A stretch of DNA of 57,560 nt, taken from positions 1 through 57,560 of the IMG/VR virus record IMGVR_UViG_3300027763_000005, one strand, 5' to 3'. This document shows, in pieces, positions 32,002 to 38,848 of the stretch (positions are counted from its first letter, which is position 1; each line of letters begins with the position of its first letter). The stretch is from a virus. The notes beneath the pieces were generated by a model that made no database searches, had not been told where the DNA came from, and saw only the letters and a list, made by a program, of their open reading frames with translations. A program made the translations under genes and the position numbers.

Positions 32002-32395
32002 TAGGCACACACGCGGATTTGAACAGAACCGTACTAAAGGACGCCGGATTGGCACCTTGTGGTGGGACGACGATATGGGGGAAGCAGATGTTACCATTGC
32101 GGAATACTTTGAAAGTTTGGGTACGATGGAACGGGTCGATGCCATGAGTGACATTGTCGGCCTGTTAGAGCGTGAAAACAGTTTTTGTTATGAAGATTAT
32201 TCTGGCAAAAAGCCAGAAAGTGAAGAAGACGAAACAAAAGCCTTCGTTAAACTTTTGACAGATAAGGATGACGAGATTGAGCGGCTGCGGGAAGCATTGC
32301 TCTTGGCTGATGCGGCCTTAAGCGGGGCAAATATGAATATGAAGGTTGTACAGAGGGTAGTTCGCACCGCATTAAAGGAGAAAACAAATGACTGA
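31994..32395 (+). CDS. Hypothetical protein with EKTND tail
   Basis: A 133-residue acidic protein starting MADRHTRGFEQNRTKGRRIGTLWWDDDM, with a coiled segment (LTDKDDEIERLREALLLADAAL) and a C-terminus EKTND. The final codons are shared with the ribosome site and start of the next gene in a junction sequence that recurs downstream. Function unknown. Confidence 0.65.
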   Translation: MADRHTRGFEQNRTKGRRIGTLWWDDDMGEADVTIAEYFESLGTMERVDAMSDIVGLLERENSFCYEDYSGKKPESEEDETKAFVKLLTDKDDEIERLREALLLADAALSGANMNMKVVQRVVRTALKEKTND

Positions 32396-32729
32396 CATTG
32401 TTACTGAACTGCGCGACCTTGCCGACAGCAGAACTTTTAATCCATTTGCATATCGCAAGGCGGCTGACGTAATCGAGCAGCAGCGGTTAGTCCTGCAAGA
32501 GTGGGATGCACTGATAAAGCATCAATACAACGGCTCTCAACAGGCAATGTCCGACATGACAGATGCCGCACAAGCCACGGCTCACCTTCTGCATGGCAAA
32601 GAACCATATCCCGAACCGCGCATTGTGGTGTTGGAAGCGGCATTGCGGCGTATAATTGATTACGGACTTGTCAGTCTTAACGATCTTGAACGCGCTTGCG
32701 TCGTACTGGGGGAGAAAACAGATGACTGA
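32388..32729 (+). CDS. Hypothetical protein with EKTDD tail
   Basis: A 113-residue helical product starting MTDIVTELRDLADSRTFNPFAYRKAADVIEQQRL, a pattern common among small phage and prophage early proteins. It overlaps both neighbours by 8 bases at near-identical junctions. The C-terminal EKTDD comes from the reused junction. No function is known. Confidence 0.65.
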   Translation: MTDIVTELRDLADSRTFNPFAYRKAADVIEQQRLVLQEWDALIKHQYNGSQQAMSDMTDAAQATAHLLHGKEPYPEPRIVVLEAALRRIIDYGLVSLNDLERACVVLGEKTDD

Positions 32730-32952
32730 ATGGCAGCCGATTGAGACTGCTCCCAAGCCTGTCTACAACGAAGAGACATGGGAGAATGGACAAGTCTCGT
32801 TTCTGGTATGGGACGGAACGCAAGTCTGGTGTGTAGACCCTGTTCTATATCCTCATACAAACGGATGCGGGTGCTGTGCTTATCAGGTCGAAGCTACCCA
32901 TTGGATGGCGCTACCAAAACCACCTGTGACATTGGAGAAAACAAATGACTGA
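32722..32952 (+). CDS. DUF551-like protein
   Basis: A 76-residue product beginning MTEWQPIETAPK, the DUF551 signature, and ending with the HWMALPKPP motif plus EKTND. The ATG at 32722 sits in the junction GGAGAAAACAGATGACTGA. A second DUF551 protein is encoded at 43232. The family is common in phage early regions and has no known role. Confidence 0.75.
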   Translation: MTEWQPIETAPKPVYNEETWENGQVSFLVWDGTQVWCVDPVLYPHTNGCGCCAYQVEATHWMALPKPPVTLEKTND

Positions 32953-33130
32953 CAACCTTTTGAAGCGTGAAAAGTTGAGCCAAGCCATTGAGTTGTCAGG
33001 AAAGACTCGTGCCGAGGTAGCAGAATATCTTGGTGTCCATGACAGGACTTTGTATCGTTGGATTTCTGGCGAAACGCCCGTGCCAAAAATGGTCCTGCTG
33101 TCTATGGAGTTGCTGACCCTGCCCCGATAG
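32945..33130 (+). CDS. Small XRE/YdaS-type HTH protein
   Basis: A 61-residue DNA-binding domain: LSQAIELSGKTRAEVAEYLGVHDRTLYRWISGETPVPK. This is a compact helix-turn-helix like plasmid and phage Cro proteins. It overlaps the DUF551 gene by 8 bases at the repeated junction. A hairpin follows directly, so it may end the first part of the rightward operon. Confidence 0.78.
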   Translation: MTDNLLKREKLSQAIELSGKTRAEVAEYLGVHDRTLYRWISGETPVPKMVLLSMELLTLPR

Positions 33131-33147
33131 GGTATGATAGACAAATG

Positions 33148-33178
33148 GAAGCCCGGTGTTTGTGAGGCACCGGGCTTC
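33148..33178 (+). terminator. GC-rich hairpin before the initiator gene
   Basis: GAAGCCCGGTG (33148-33158) and CACCGGGCTTC (33168-33178) form a perfect 11-bp stem with a 9-base loop. It lies between the HTH gene and the replication initiator gene. No T-run follows, so it may be a partial terminator, antitermination target or RNA-processing site. Confidence 0.55.
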
Positions 33179-33272
33179 TCCCAACAACGCGGCTGCAACG
33201 CGCTTTGGACTTGAACTGGTTTTACCCGTTTTCCGTCTGAACTGCAAGCCCGCCCATTCAGGGTTTGGCAAA

Positions 33273-33611
33273 ATGTCATTTAATGCAATTATCTGGGCGT
33301 TCAAACAAGTCGCCCCATCCCGCGAGAAGCTTGTCCTTCTGGCGTTAGCAAACCGGGCCAATGACAGGGACGAATGCTGGCCGTCGATGGGCAAGGTCGC
33401 CATTGACTGCGGCATGTCTCGGCACACCGTCTTACGCGCCGTCGCCAAACTCAAAGAGCTAGGGCTGATCGAAACCCGGCAGAATTCCCGCAAACATGGG
33501 AAGTCTAGCCTGACATATCGCCTTATCCGCAAGCCGGGCCACAGCTTTGAGGATGTAGCAGATTGCTACACCGATGTGTTGCAGATTGCTACATCGCCTG
33601 TAGCAGTCTGA
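33273..33611 (+). CDS. Winged-helix replication initiator (lambda O-like role)
   Basis: A 112-residue product with a helix_turn_helix_36-type domain: SREKLVLLALANRANDRDECWPSMGKVAIDCGMSRHTVLRAVAKLKELGLIETRQNS. The 3' end of the gene contains three spaced palindromic iterons (33554-33615), the arrangement known from lambda O, in which the origin lies inside the initiator gene. Helicase and primase genes follow. The ATG at 33273 has AGGG upstream. The initiator role is inferred from domain plus iterons. Confidence 0.75.
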   Translation: MSFNAIIWAFKQVAPSREKLVLLALANRANDRDECWPSMGKVAIDCGMSRHTVLRAVAKLKELGLIETRQNSRKHGKSSLTYRLIRKPGHSFEDVADCYTDVLQIATSPVAV

Positions 33612-33615
33612 TACA
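33554..33615 (+). repeat. Three iterons, candidate replication origin
   Basis: TGTAGCAGATTGCTACA (33554-33570, a perfect palindrome with a 3-base centre), TGTTGCAGATTGCTACA (33577-33593) and TGTAGCAGTCTGATACA (33599-33615) lie 23 and 22 bases apart, about two helical turns, in the end of the initiator gene. CAGTCAC occurs twice just after, in the non-coding gap before the helicase gene. Confidence 0.75.
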
Positions 33616-33732
33616 TAGAAACAGTCACCTATAACCAGTCACTAGAAACAAGGTACCGTGCCAATAAGGAACTCTTAAAGGCTAGGTATATCTAGAAGCA
33701 CCCTACCAACGACAAAGCGCCAGAGGCCAGCT

Positions 33733-35202
33733 ATGAAGCTCAGGGACTATCAGGAAGAAGCTATCGTCAAGCTCAGGGTTTGCCTTGGCACGGGTAAACG
33801 CCGACCAGTGCTCCAGTCACCAACAGGCAGCGGGAAGACGGTTCTGGCCGCAGCCGTGGTCAAGATGGCAAGGGAGAAGGGCAAGCGGGTTCTGTTTTGC
33901 GTCCCGGCCCTGTCGCTGATCGATCAGACCGTCGAGCGGTTCAGGGAGAACGGCATCCACGACATCGGGGTCATCCAAGGGATGCACGAGATGACAGACT
34001 ACCGGCAGCCGGTTCAGGTCTGTTCGGTTCAGACTCTGGCGCGGCGTAAGATACCGGCGGCAGATTTGGTGATCATCGACGAGTGCCATGTCCGGTTCAA
34101 GCTGTACGATACATGGATGAATTTGCCAGAATGGCAGACGGTCCCCTTTATCGGCCTGACAGCCACCCCTTGGGCCAAGGGCATGGGTACGATCTGGGAT
34201 GATCTGATCATCGGGATCACCACAGCCGATTTGATCAAGAGTGGGTCGCTGTCAGACTTCAAGGTTTTCGCCCCGGCGCATCCTGACCTGTCCAACGTCA
34301 AGACGGTTCTGGGTGACTATGAGGCCAAGGGTCTCGGTGAGGCCATGAACCAAGGAAGTCTCGTTGCTGACATTGTGTCAACTTGGCTGGAGCGTGGCAA
34401 GAACAGTGCGACCATCGCCTTCTGCGTTAATCGCGTCCACGCCAAGAACGTCCAACAGCAGTTTGTCGAGGCCGGGGTCGCCGCCGAGTACATGGATGCT
34501 TACACCGATATCGCAGACCGGAATGACATTGTGTCACGGTTTGCGGCGGGTGTGACAAAAATCATCTGCAACGTGGGGGTGCTGACGACTGGGTTCGATG
34601 CTGACGTTCGGTGCATTATTTTGGCACGGCCCACTAAGTCTGAAATCCTGTATACCCAGATGTTCGGTCGGGGGCTCAGGACCGCCGAGGGCAAGGAATG
34701 CCTGATCGTTCTGGATCACTCAGACACGACGCTGCGTCTGGGGTTTGTCACGGACATCCATCACGACACGCTGGATATGGGGGTGAAGGCCACAGCCGCG
34801 CCAAGGAAAGCTCCGCTGCCCAAGGAATGCCCCAAGTGTGCGTTTGTTAAGCCGGTCAAAGTCCACGAATGCCCGTCATGTGGCTTTAAGCCAGAAGCAT
34901 CTGACAAAACTCAGGTGACTGACGGGGAACTCTACGAAATCACCAAAGCGAAGACGATCAAAAAAGAGACTTGGGGCTGGGATATGAAACAGAAATTCTA
35001 CTCAGAGTTGATTTTCTATGCAAAGCTGCGAGGATACAAGAGCGGGTGGGCTTACTGGGCCTACCGGGACAAGTTCAAAGAGCCGCCGAACCGTTCGCTA
35101 CTGAATACCCCCGCAAGGGACATATCCCCGGAAACATCGGGGTGGATTACCTCTAGAAACATTCGACAAGCCAAAAGCAAAAAGAGAGGAGCCGGGGCAT
35201 GA
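33733..35202 (+). CDS. Superfamily 2 DEAD/DEAH helicase
   Basis: A 489-residue helicase: Walker A SPTGSGKT (29-36), DECH (116-119), motif III LTAT (about 142), and motif VI QMFGRGLR. A CPKC...CPSC zinc ribbon follows near residue 365. The C-terminal 110 residues carry a WGWDMKQKFYSELIFYAKLRGYKSGWA module. It probably unwinds the phage origin or forks with the adjacent primase. GAGG precedes the ATG; the stop overlaps the primase start (ATGA). Confidence 0.88.
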   Translation: MKLRDYQEEAIVKLRVCLGTGKRRPVLQSPTGSGKTVLAAAVVKMAREKGKRVLFCVPALSLIDQTVERFRENGIHDIGVIQGMHEMTDYRQPVQVCSVQTLARRKIPAADLVIIDECHVRFKLYDTWMNLPEWQTVPFIGLTATPWAKGMGTIWDDLIIGITTADLIKSGSLSDFKVFAPAHPDLSNVKTVLGDYEAKGLGEAMNQGSLVADIVSTWLERGKNSATIAFCVNRVHAKNVQQQFVEAGVAAEYMDAYTDIADRNDIVSRFAAGVTKIICNVGVLTTGFDADVRCIILARPTKSEILYTQMFGRGLRTAEGKECLIVLDHSDTTLRLGFVTDIHHDTLDMGVKATAAPRKAPLPKECPKCAFVKPVKVHECPSCGFKPEASDKTQVTDGELYEITKAKTIKKETWGWDMKQKFYSELIFYAKLRGYKSGWAYWAYRDKFKEPPNRSLLNTPARDISPETSGWITSRNIRQAKSKKRGAGA

Positions 35203-36089
35203 GCACGGCAGCTATTATGGCACGGGGAAACTGGAGTCAGCTTCTAAAACATTTCGGGGTGATCGTACCAGACAACCCCAAGAAGCACGGACCATGCCCG
35301 ATTTGTCAGGGAAAGGATCGGTTCCGTTGGGACGACCAGAACGGCCTTGGTGGATACATCTGCAACCAGTGCGGGGCCGGTGACGGGTTCGACTTGGTCA
35401 AGGGGGCCACGGGTCGGCAATTCAAAGAGATCGCAACCGAAATCGCGGCAGTGCTGGGAAAGAGCGAAGAATTCCGGCAGAAACAGGCCGAAACCGAGGA
35501 GGAGTCCCAAAGACGCTATTTAAAACGCCTGTGGGATGCCTCAGAGCGGCAAGTCGGGGGTGATCTGGTAGGGGTGTACCTGAAAAAAAGAGTTGGCCGT
35601 CTGTGGGCTTCTAATGCGTTGCGGTTCAATACAGAGAAAACCGCGATGGTTGCCAAGATTATCAGTCACGAAGACCGGGCCGTGAACCTCCACCTGACGT
35701 TTTTGACATCCGAGGGTGAGAAGGCCGACGTTGCCATCCCAAAGAAGGTCATGCCCGGAAAGTTGCCGGACGGTTGTGCCATCCGGTTGGGGATTGCTGC
35801 ACCGAGGATGGGGGTGGCCGAGGGGATTGAGACTGCCATCTCGGCGTCGATCCTGTTCGGGATTCCTGTCTGGGCTTGCGTGAATGGCAACCTACTCGCC
35901 AAGTGGATACCACCGGCCATTGCCAAACAGGTCACGGTGTTCGGTGACAACGACGCCAGCTTCACGGGACAGGCACGGTCTTACGTTCTGGCAAATCGTC
36001 TGGCGGTTCAATTTAAGCTGGATGTTGATGTCAAAATCCCGACTGTGGCGGGTCTGGATTGGAACGATGTCCTGATGACCAAGTTCTGA
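35199..36089 (+). CDS. DNA primase with zinc finger and Toprim domain
   Basis: A 296-residue primase like the N-terminal part of P4 alpha. The zinc finger is CPIC (33-36) and CNQC (55-58) with the classic GKDRFRWDD between. The Toprim core shows GVAEGIETAISAS and VFGDND. No helicase domain is fused; that activity is encoded by the gene just before. It would lay down primers for the host polymerase, since no phage DNA polymerase is visible. Confidence 0.88.
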   Translation: MSTAAIMARGNWSQLLKHFGVIVPDNPKKHGPCPICQGKDRFRWDDQNGLGGYICNQCGAGDGFDLVKGATGRQFKEIATEIAAVLGKSEEFRQKQAETEEESQRRYLKRLWDASERQVGGDLVGVYLKKRVGRLWASNALRFNTEKTAMVAKIISHEDRAVNLHLTFLTSEGEKADVAIPKKVMPGKLPDGCAIRLGIAAPRMGVAEGIETAISASILFGIPVWACVNGNLLAKWIPPAIAKQVTVFGDNDASFTGQARSYVLANRLAVQFKLDVDVKIPTVAGLDWNDVLMTKF

Positions 36090-36097
36090 CAAATAAA

Positions 36098-36117
36098 AAA
36101 GGGGCCGGAGCCCCTTT
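36098..36117. terminator. Bidirectional terminator after the replication genes
   Basis: AAAGGGGC-CGGA-GCCCCTTT is a perfect 8-bp stem with a 4-base loop. It has T-rich tails on both strands, the bottom-strand one continuing to TTTTTT. It separates the rightward replication operon (stop 36089) from the leftward gene ending at 36120. Confidence 0.85.
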
Positions 36118-36119
36118 CT

Positions 36120-36407
36120 CTACATCCGTTCGCTGCCGTCTGTGGAAGCGTAGACCTTTCGACCATTAGAAGTCCAAACCTCGTGCCATTCCCACCGATC
36201 TGGATGGTCTCTGTCGCGGGGTGGCTTTTGTCGCCCACTGGGGCAGCAAAGATATTCATAGTCTGGTCCGTCTGTGTTTCTGACAGAGATGCCATAGACA
36301 TATGGACTTTTGAATTCGGTCGGCTGGTAAATCATGTCTGTGACATCGTTTATATCCCAGCAGAGGTATTCAGCGATAATATGGGCGGCTGTGTATCTTT
36401 TTGTCAT
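36120..36407 (-). CDS. Hypothetical early protein, TAAHIIAEYL family
   Basis: A 95-residue product starting MTKRYTAAHIIAEYLCWDINDVTDMIYQPT, a pattern common in small phage proteins. Two Cys lie in YLCCPSGR, and the end reads GRKVYAST. The start at 36407 has AAGGA upstream; a TTG at 36425 is less likely. Function unknown. Confidence 0.65.
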   Translation of the reverse strand: MTKRYTAAHIIAEYLCWDINDVTDMIYQPTEFKSPYVYGISVRNTDGPDYEYLCCPSGRQKPPRDRDHPDRWEWHEVWTSNGRKVYASTDGSERM

Positions 36408-36421
36408 ATTGTCATATTCCT

Positions 36422-36679
36422 TCAAAGGAATGCGCGGGTTATTGAGGCGACGACAACCGATAACATTAAACCCGCAATGAATCCGATGATGACCCCACGC
36501 TTCAGATACCGTTGCAGGATGTGTGACACGAATTCTGCCACCAGCATTTCGTCTATATAGGCTCGGCCTAGCTGGGCTCCACCTAGACGGGTGTTAACGA
36601 TCTTTTCCCACTCGGTTCGGTCGGTAATCATGATATTTGGCAGACGGTCGTTGATGAAGGTGTTTGGTGCGTTTGTCAT
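36422..36679 (-). CDS. Small membrane protein
   Basis: An 85-residue product with a soluble N-terminal helix region (TEWEKIVNTRLGG) and one membrane span at the end (VIIGFIAGLMLSVVVASI). AGGAG precedes the ATG at 36679. The tail-anchored layout suggests an inner-membrane effector. No family is recognised. Confidence 0.65.
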   Translation of the reverse strand: MTNAPNTFINDRLPNIMITDRTEWEKIVNTRLGGAQLGRAYIDEMLVAEFVSHILQRYLKRGVIIGFIAGLMLSVVVASITRAFL

Positions 36680-36688
36680 TTTGATCTC

Positions 36689-36964
36689 CTACTGCTTCAT
36701 GTTGTCGATGATGGCTTCCGCGATTTCCTGCCAATTTACGTCCACCAAAAACCCAAGGGCAAATTCTCTAGCAACTCCGGGATTGCTTGCATCGATAATG
36801 TTTTCTTGCGACAGGTCCTTTAAGTACCGTGCCAAATGTTTCGTTTGCTCTGCTTCGTTTTGACCGTCTAATAACATCCAACTGGCATCGTAATCCTGAA
36901 ACATTTCAAACCAGACGCGAAATGTAGCGTAATTTGTCCAGCCGTTGTATTTTGTATCGGACAT
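36689..36964 (-). CDS. DUF7249-like protein
   Basis: A 91-residue acidic product starting MSDTKYNGWTNYATFRVWFEMFQD. YNGWTNYATFRV is the hallmark of the DUF7249 family found in phages and in conjugative elements. The rest is helical. GAGG precedes the ATG. It is the first gene of a short leftward operon with a promoter at 36999-37027. The role is unknown. Confidence 0.75.
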   Translation of the reverse strand: MSDTKYNGWTNYATFRVWFEMFQDYDASWMLLDGQNEAEQTKHLARYLKDLSQENIIDASNPGVAREFALGFLVDVNWQEIAEAIIDNMKQ

Positions 36965-36998
36965 GGTGTTTTCCTCGCTTGTAAATCAGAACGAATTC

Positions 36999-37027
36999 AG
37001 GATATGATGGCAACGCGCCACAGTCAA
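36999..37027 (-). promoter_or_regulatory. Leftward promoter for the 36.1-36.96 kb genes
   Basis: On the bottom strand, TTGACT (37027-37022), a 17-base spacer and TATCCT (37004-36999) match sigma70 boxes well. It lies 35 bases upstream of the ATG at 36964. Confidence 0.65.
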
Positions 37028-37038
37028 CTGTGGTTTTT
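37018..37038 (+). terminator. Short rightward hairpin with T-run
   Basis: CCACAG-TCAA-CTGTGG followed by TTTTT makes a compact intrinsic terminator on the top strand. It overlaps the -35 box of the leftward promoter, so it might block rightward read-through into the 37 kb region. Confidence 0.5.
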
Positions 37039-37069
37039 AGGCTAAGATGCTCAAAATGGGGGACATGAT

Positions 37070-37249
37070 ATGACAGAATTCCAGCTTATGTGCTTTGCGG
37101 CTTTCGTGGTTGCTGGCGTTCCGGCTTTGACCATCGCAGCGGTTGTGCTGTTTCCTGCCAAGGTGACCACCGAGAGTGACGACACCGGCACGATGGGCTC
37201 GCAGGATGTTGACCACCGACTCACCGCCGACCACCGACCACCGACCTGA
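37070..37249 (+). CDS. Possible 59-residue membrane protein
   Basis: The frame gives MTEFQLMCFAAFVVAGVPALTIAAVVLFP..., one clear membrane span. A tail then runs into the CACCGA repeat (HRLTADHRPPT). GGGGG lies about 7 bases before the ATG. The membrane span looks real; the tail encoded by repeats suggests the gene end was altered by repeat expansion. It is the only candidate top-strand gene in this stretch. Confidence 0.4.
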   Translation: MTEFQLMCFAAFVVAGVPALTIAAVVLFPAKVTTESDDTGTMGSQDVDHRLTADHRPPT

Positions 37250-37340
37250 TACCACCACCGACCTACCACCACCGACCCACCACCGACCTAATGTCACCAC
37301 CGACCACCGACCTACCCCCAGTGACCACCGATCTGGGGGT
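37213..37340 (+). repeat. CACCGACC short tandem repeat tract
   Basis: About ten copies of CACCGA or CACCGACC lie in 37213-37330, at irregular 8-15 base spacing. From about 37340 to 37560 the top strand becomes G/T-rich with many TTTGGG and TTTTGGG words. No gene is visible in 37250-37593. The tract could be slippage-made or protein-binding. Confidence 0.6.
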
Positions 37341-37593
37341 AACCACCCATTTTGGGCCGATGCTCACTTTGGTGTGCCAAACCCATTATAGGGCCGGCCC
37401 CCTATTATGGGGTTCCGGGCTTATTTTGGGCATTTGCTCAATTTGGGGTTGTGTTTGGGTTTTTGGGCGATGGTGCCTGTTTTGGGTTTATGCCCTAGTT
37501 GGGCATTGACTGAGGGTTTTTGGGTTCCGGCAAGGTTTATTGGCACGGGCAAAGTATATCCGGTGCCCCGTTAAAGAGGCACCGGGGCAAGGT
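37250..37593. other. Non-coding stretch with TTTGGG words and a CCCATTATAGGG palindrome-like pair
   Basis: No supported gene lies here. The stretch holds the end of the CACCGA tract, CCCATTATAGGG and CCCCTATTATGGGG around GGCCGG, at least six TTTGGG words on the top strand, and one TTGGCACGG copy at 37540. Its words resemble those of the larger non-coding region at 40.9-42.2 kb. Confidence 0.6.
37560..37585 (-). terminator. Hairpin after the leftward MoxR/VWA operon
   Basis: CCGGTGCC (37560-37567) pairs with GGCACCGG (37578-37585), an 8-bp stem with a 10-base loop, just past the stop at 37594 on the bottom strand. The tail (ATATACTTTG) is weak. It probably ends the operon. Confidence 0.5.
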
Positions 37594-37878
37594 TTAGTAT
37601 TCTTCCGGGGTTAGGACAGTCGTTTGATGCCTATCGGCTTCCGTTATCACCCATACCTTTTGCCCATCGATAATGTATGCGCTTAGAAGCCTTGCCCCGT
37701 GCTGCAAAGCTTCCTCATTAGTTGCGGCGTCTTCTTCGTCGATATTGCCCCATTGCCCGCGCGCGTGAGCCTCTAGAACCCGTGCCAAGGTGCCGGAGCC
37801 GAACCCCAGAACGCTCATCGCCCCCGGAGTCGCGAGAATATGCCCTAAACGGAATAGCTGGCCCTCAATGTGAAACAT
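37594..37878 (-). CDS. Conserved phage protein, LTPEEY family
   Basis: A 94-residue product starting MFHIEGQLFRLGHILATPGAMSVL. RGQWGNIDEEDAATNEEAL, ARLLSAYIIDGQKVWVITEADR and the end TTVLTPEEY match a widely spread family in phages, plasmids and integrative elements, whose function is unknown. The start at 37878 follows a GGGAAAG site. It is the last gene of the operon with the AAA+ and VWA genes. Confidence 0.78.
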   Translation of the reverse strand: MFHIEGQLFRLGHILATPGAMSVLGFGSGTLARVLEAHARGQWGNIDEEDAATNEEALQHGARLLSAYIIDGQKVWVITEADRHQTTVLTPEEY

Positions 37879-37982
37879 GGCTTTCCCTTTCTTTTGATGC
37901 CCCATAGCGGGGTTTAAAGGCCCTTGGATGGCCTTTGCGATACTAGCAGGTAGAACCCCTGCTAGTACTGGCAAAGGGCGCC
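37879..37982 (-). promoter_or_regulatory. Structured intergenic leader
   Basis: The gap between the VWA gene and the 94-residue gene holds a long hairpin: 37941-37950 pairs with 37958-37967 (10 bp), closed outside by 37932-37938 with 37971-37977 (7 bp). An alternative stem AAAGGCC / GGCCTTT (37916-37922 with 37930-37936) shares bases with it. Two exclusive folds before a gene look like a regulatory leader or an RNA-processing site. Function is inferred. Confidence 0.5.
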
Positions 37983-38843
37983 CTAGGGGGCCTTAGAATC
38001 GCTTTCGAGCGCGTTTAGGGTTTCCTCGAGCCAAGCCTCCGGGTTTTTGGACATAGGGTCTTTAAGGTGAGCTCCGGGCACACATAGGGCATCTGTCACA
38101 TGGGGCATCGCGGGCAGGAATATATCTTTCATCAAGGGCCTTGAAACCTTGTCATTCACATAGGGCCAGCGGCCTTGAAACCCGCCTAAAGCGTATCCCA
38201 GCGCAAACCCGATTTGACGGGGCATTGATTGACTGGAAAGCACATGCGCCGCCCGTGCCAGATCAAGCGGAGCCGTATCGATACGGGCGAAAAACGCGCA
38301 AGCGTCCATGCCAGCGGGACCGCCTTGAAGGAAGGCTCCGGCCCACAATTCGACGGGGCGTCGGGCAGATAGAACCCGAACTAAGGCCAGAATCGCCGCC
38401 CCGCGCCGTTCCATGATATCGGCGGGAATTCCTTCGCTTGCGGTCAGATCGACAATGATTGCCAAGGGCGCGCTGTCGCTTTCGACAATGGTTCTACGCC
38501 GCATTGATAGAGGCTGCCCGGCAATGTATGCGGGCACGTCAGGGCATCCTCCGGCAATATCATTGCGCCATGTTCTTTTATTGGATTCGAAAGCATACTT
38601 TTCCATTTTGGAAAGCATTGCGTCACTAGCTGCAACGCGCGACATATCTCCGAAAGTCGCGCGTTTCACGGCTTCCTCAGGTGACAGGCCCCCGTCCCAA
38701 TTCGTGCCTTGCTTAAGCTTGCCAGCGCATAGCGCCGCGATCGCCATTTCGCCGGGGCTATCGTAAAACCAAAAATTGGTCACGGCTTTGCGGCCCAATG
38801 CTTTGGTTACGTTCTTAGGTGTGGTTTGTGTGATATGTAACAT
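37983..38843 (-). CDS. VWA-like protein paired with a MoxR-type ATPase
   Basis: A 286-residue product with a von Willebrand A-like core: IIVDLTAS at about 130-136 is a DxTxS form of the metal (MIDAS) motif, followed by AILALVRVLSARRPVELWAGAF. The N-terminal 110 residues are helical (FWFYDSPGEMAIAALCAGK). It lies 5 bases after the AAA+ gene. MoxR/VWA pairs assemble or activate metal sites and large complexes; phage CobS/CobT-like pairs are known. The target here is unknown. Confidence 0.7.
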   Translation of the reverse strand: MLHITQTTPKNVTKALGRKAVTNFWFYDSPGEMAIAALCAGKLKQGTNWDGGLSPEEAVKRATFGDMSRVAASDAMLSKMEKYAFESNKRTWRNDIAGGCPDVPAYIAGQPLSMRRRTIVESDSAPLAIIVDLTASEGIPADIMERRGAAILALVRVLSARRPVELWAGAFLQGGPAGMDACAFFARIDTAPLDLARAAHVLSSQSMPRQIGFALGYALGGFQGRWPYVNDKVSRPLMKDIFLPAMPHVTDALCVPGAHLKDPMSKNPEAWLEETLNALESDSKAP

Positions 38844-38848
38844 TTTGC

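Noticed and set aside
30785-33130. Temperate phage immunity region with integrase
   Set aside because: Repressor-like HTH genes are present, but no integrase, excisionase, attachment site or partition gene is visible anywhere in the circle.
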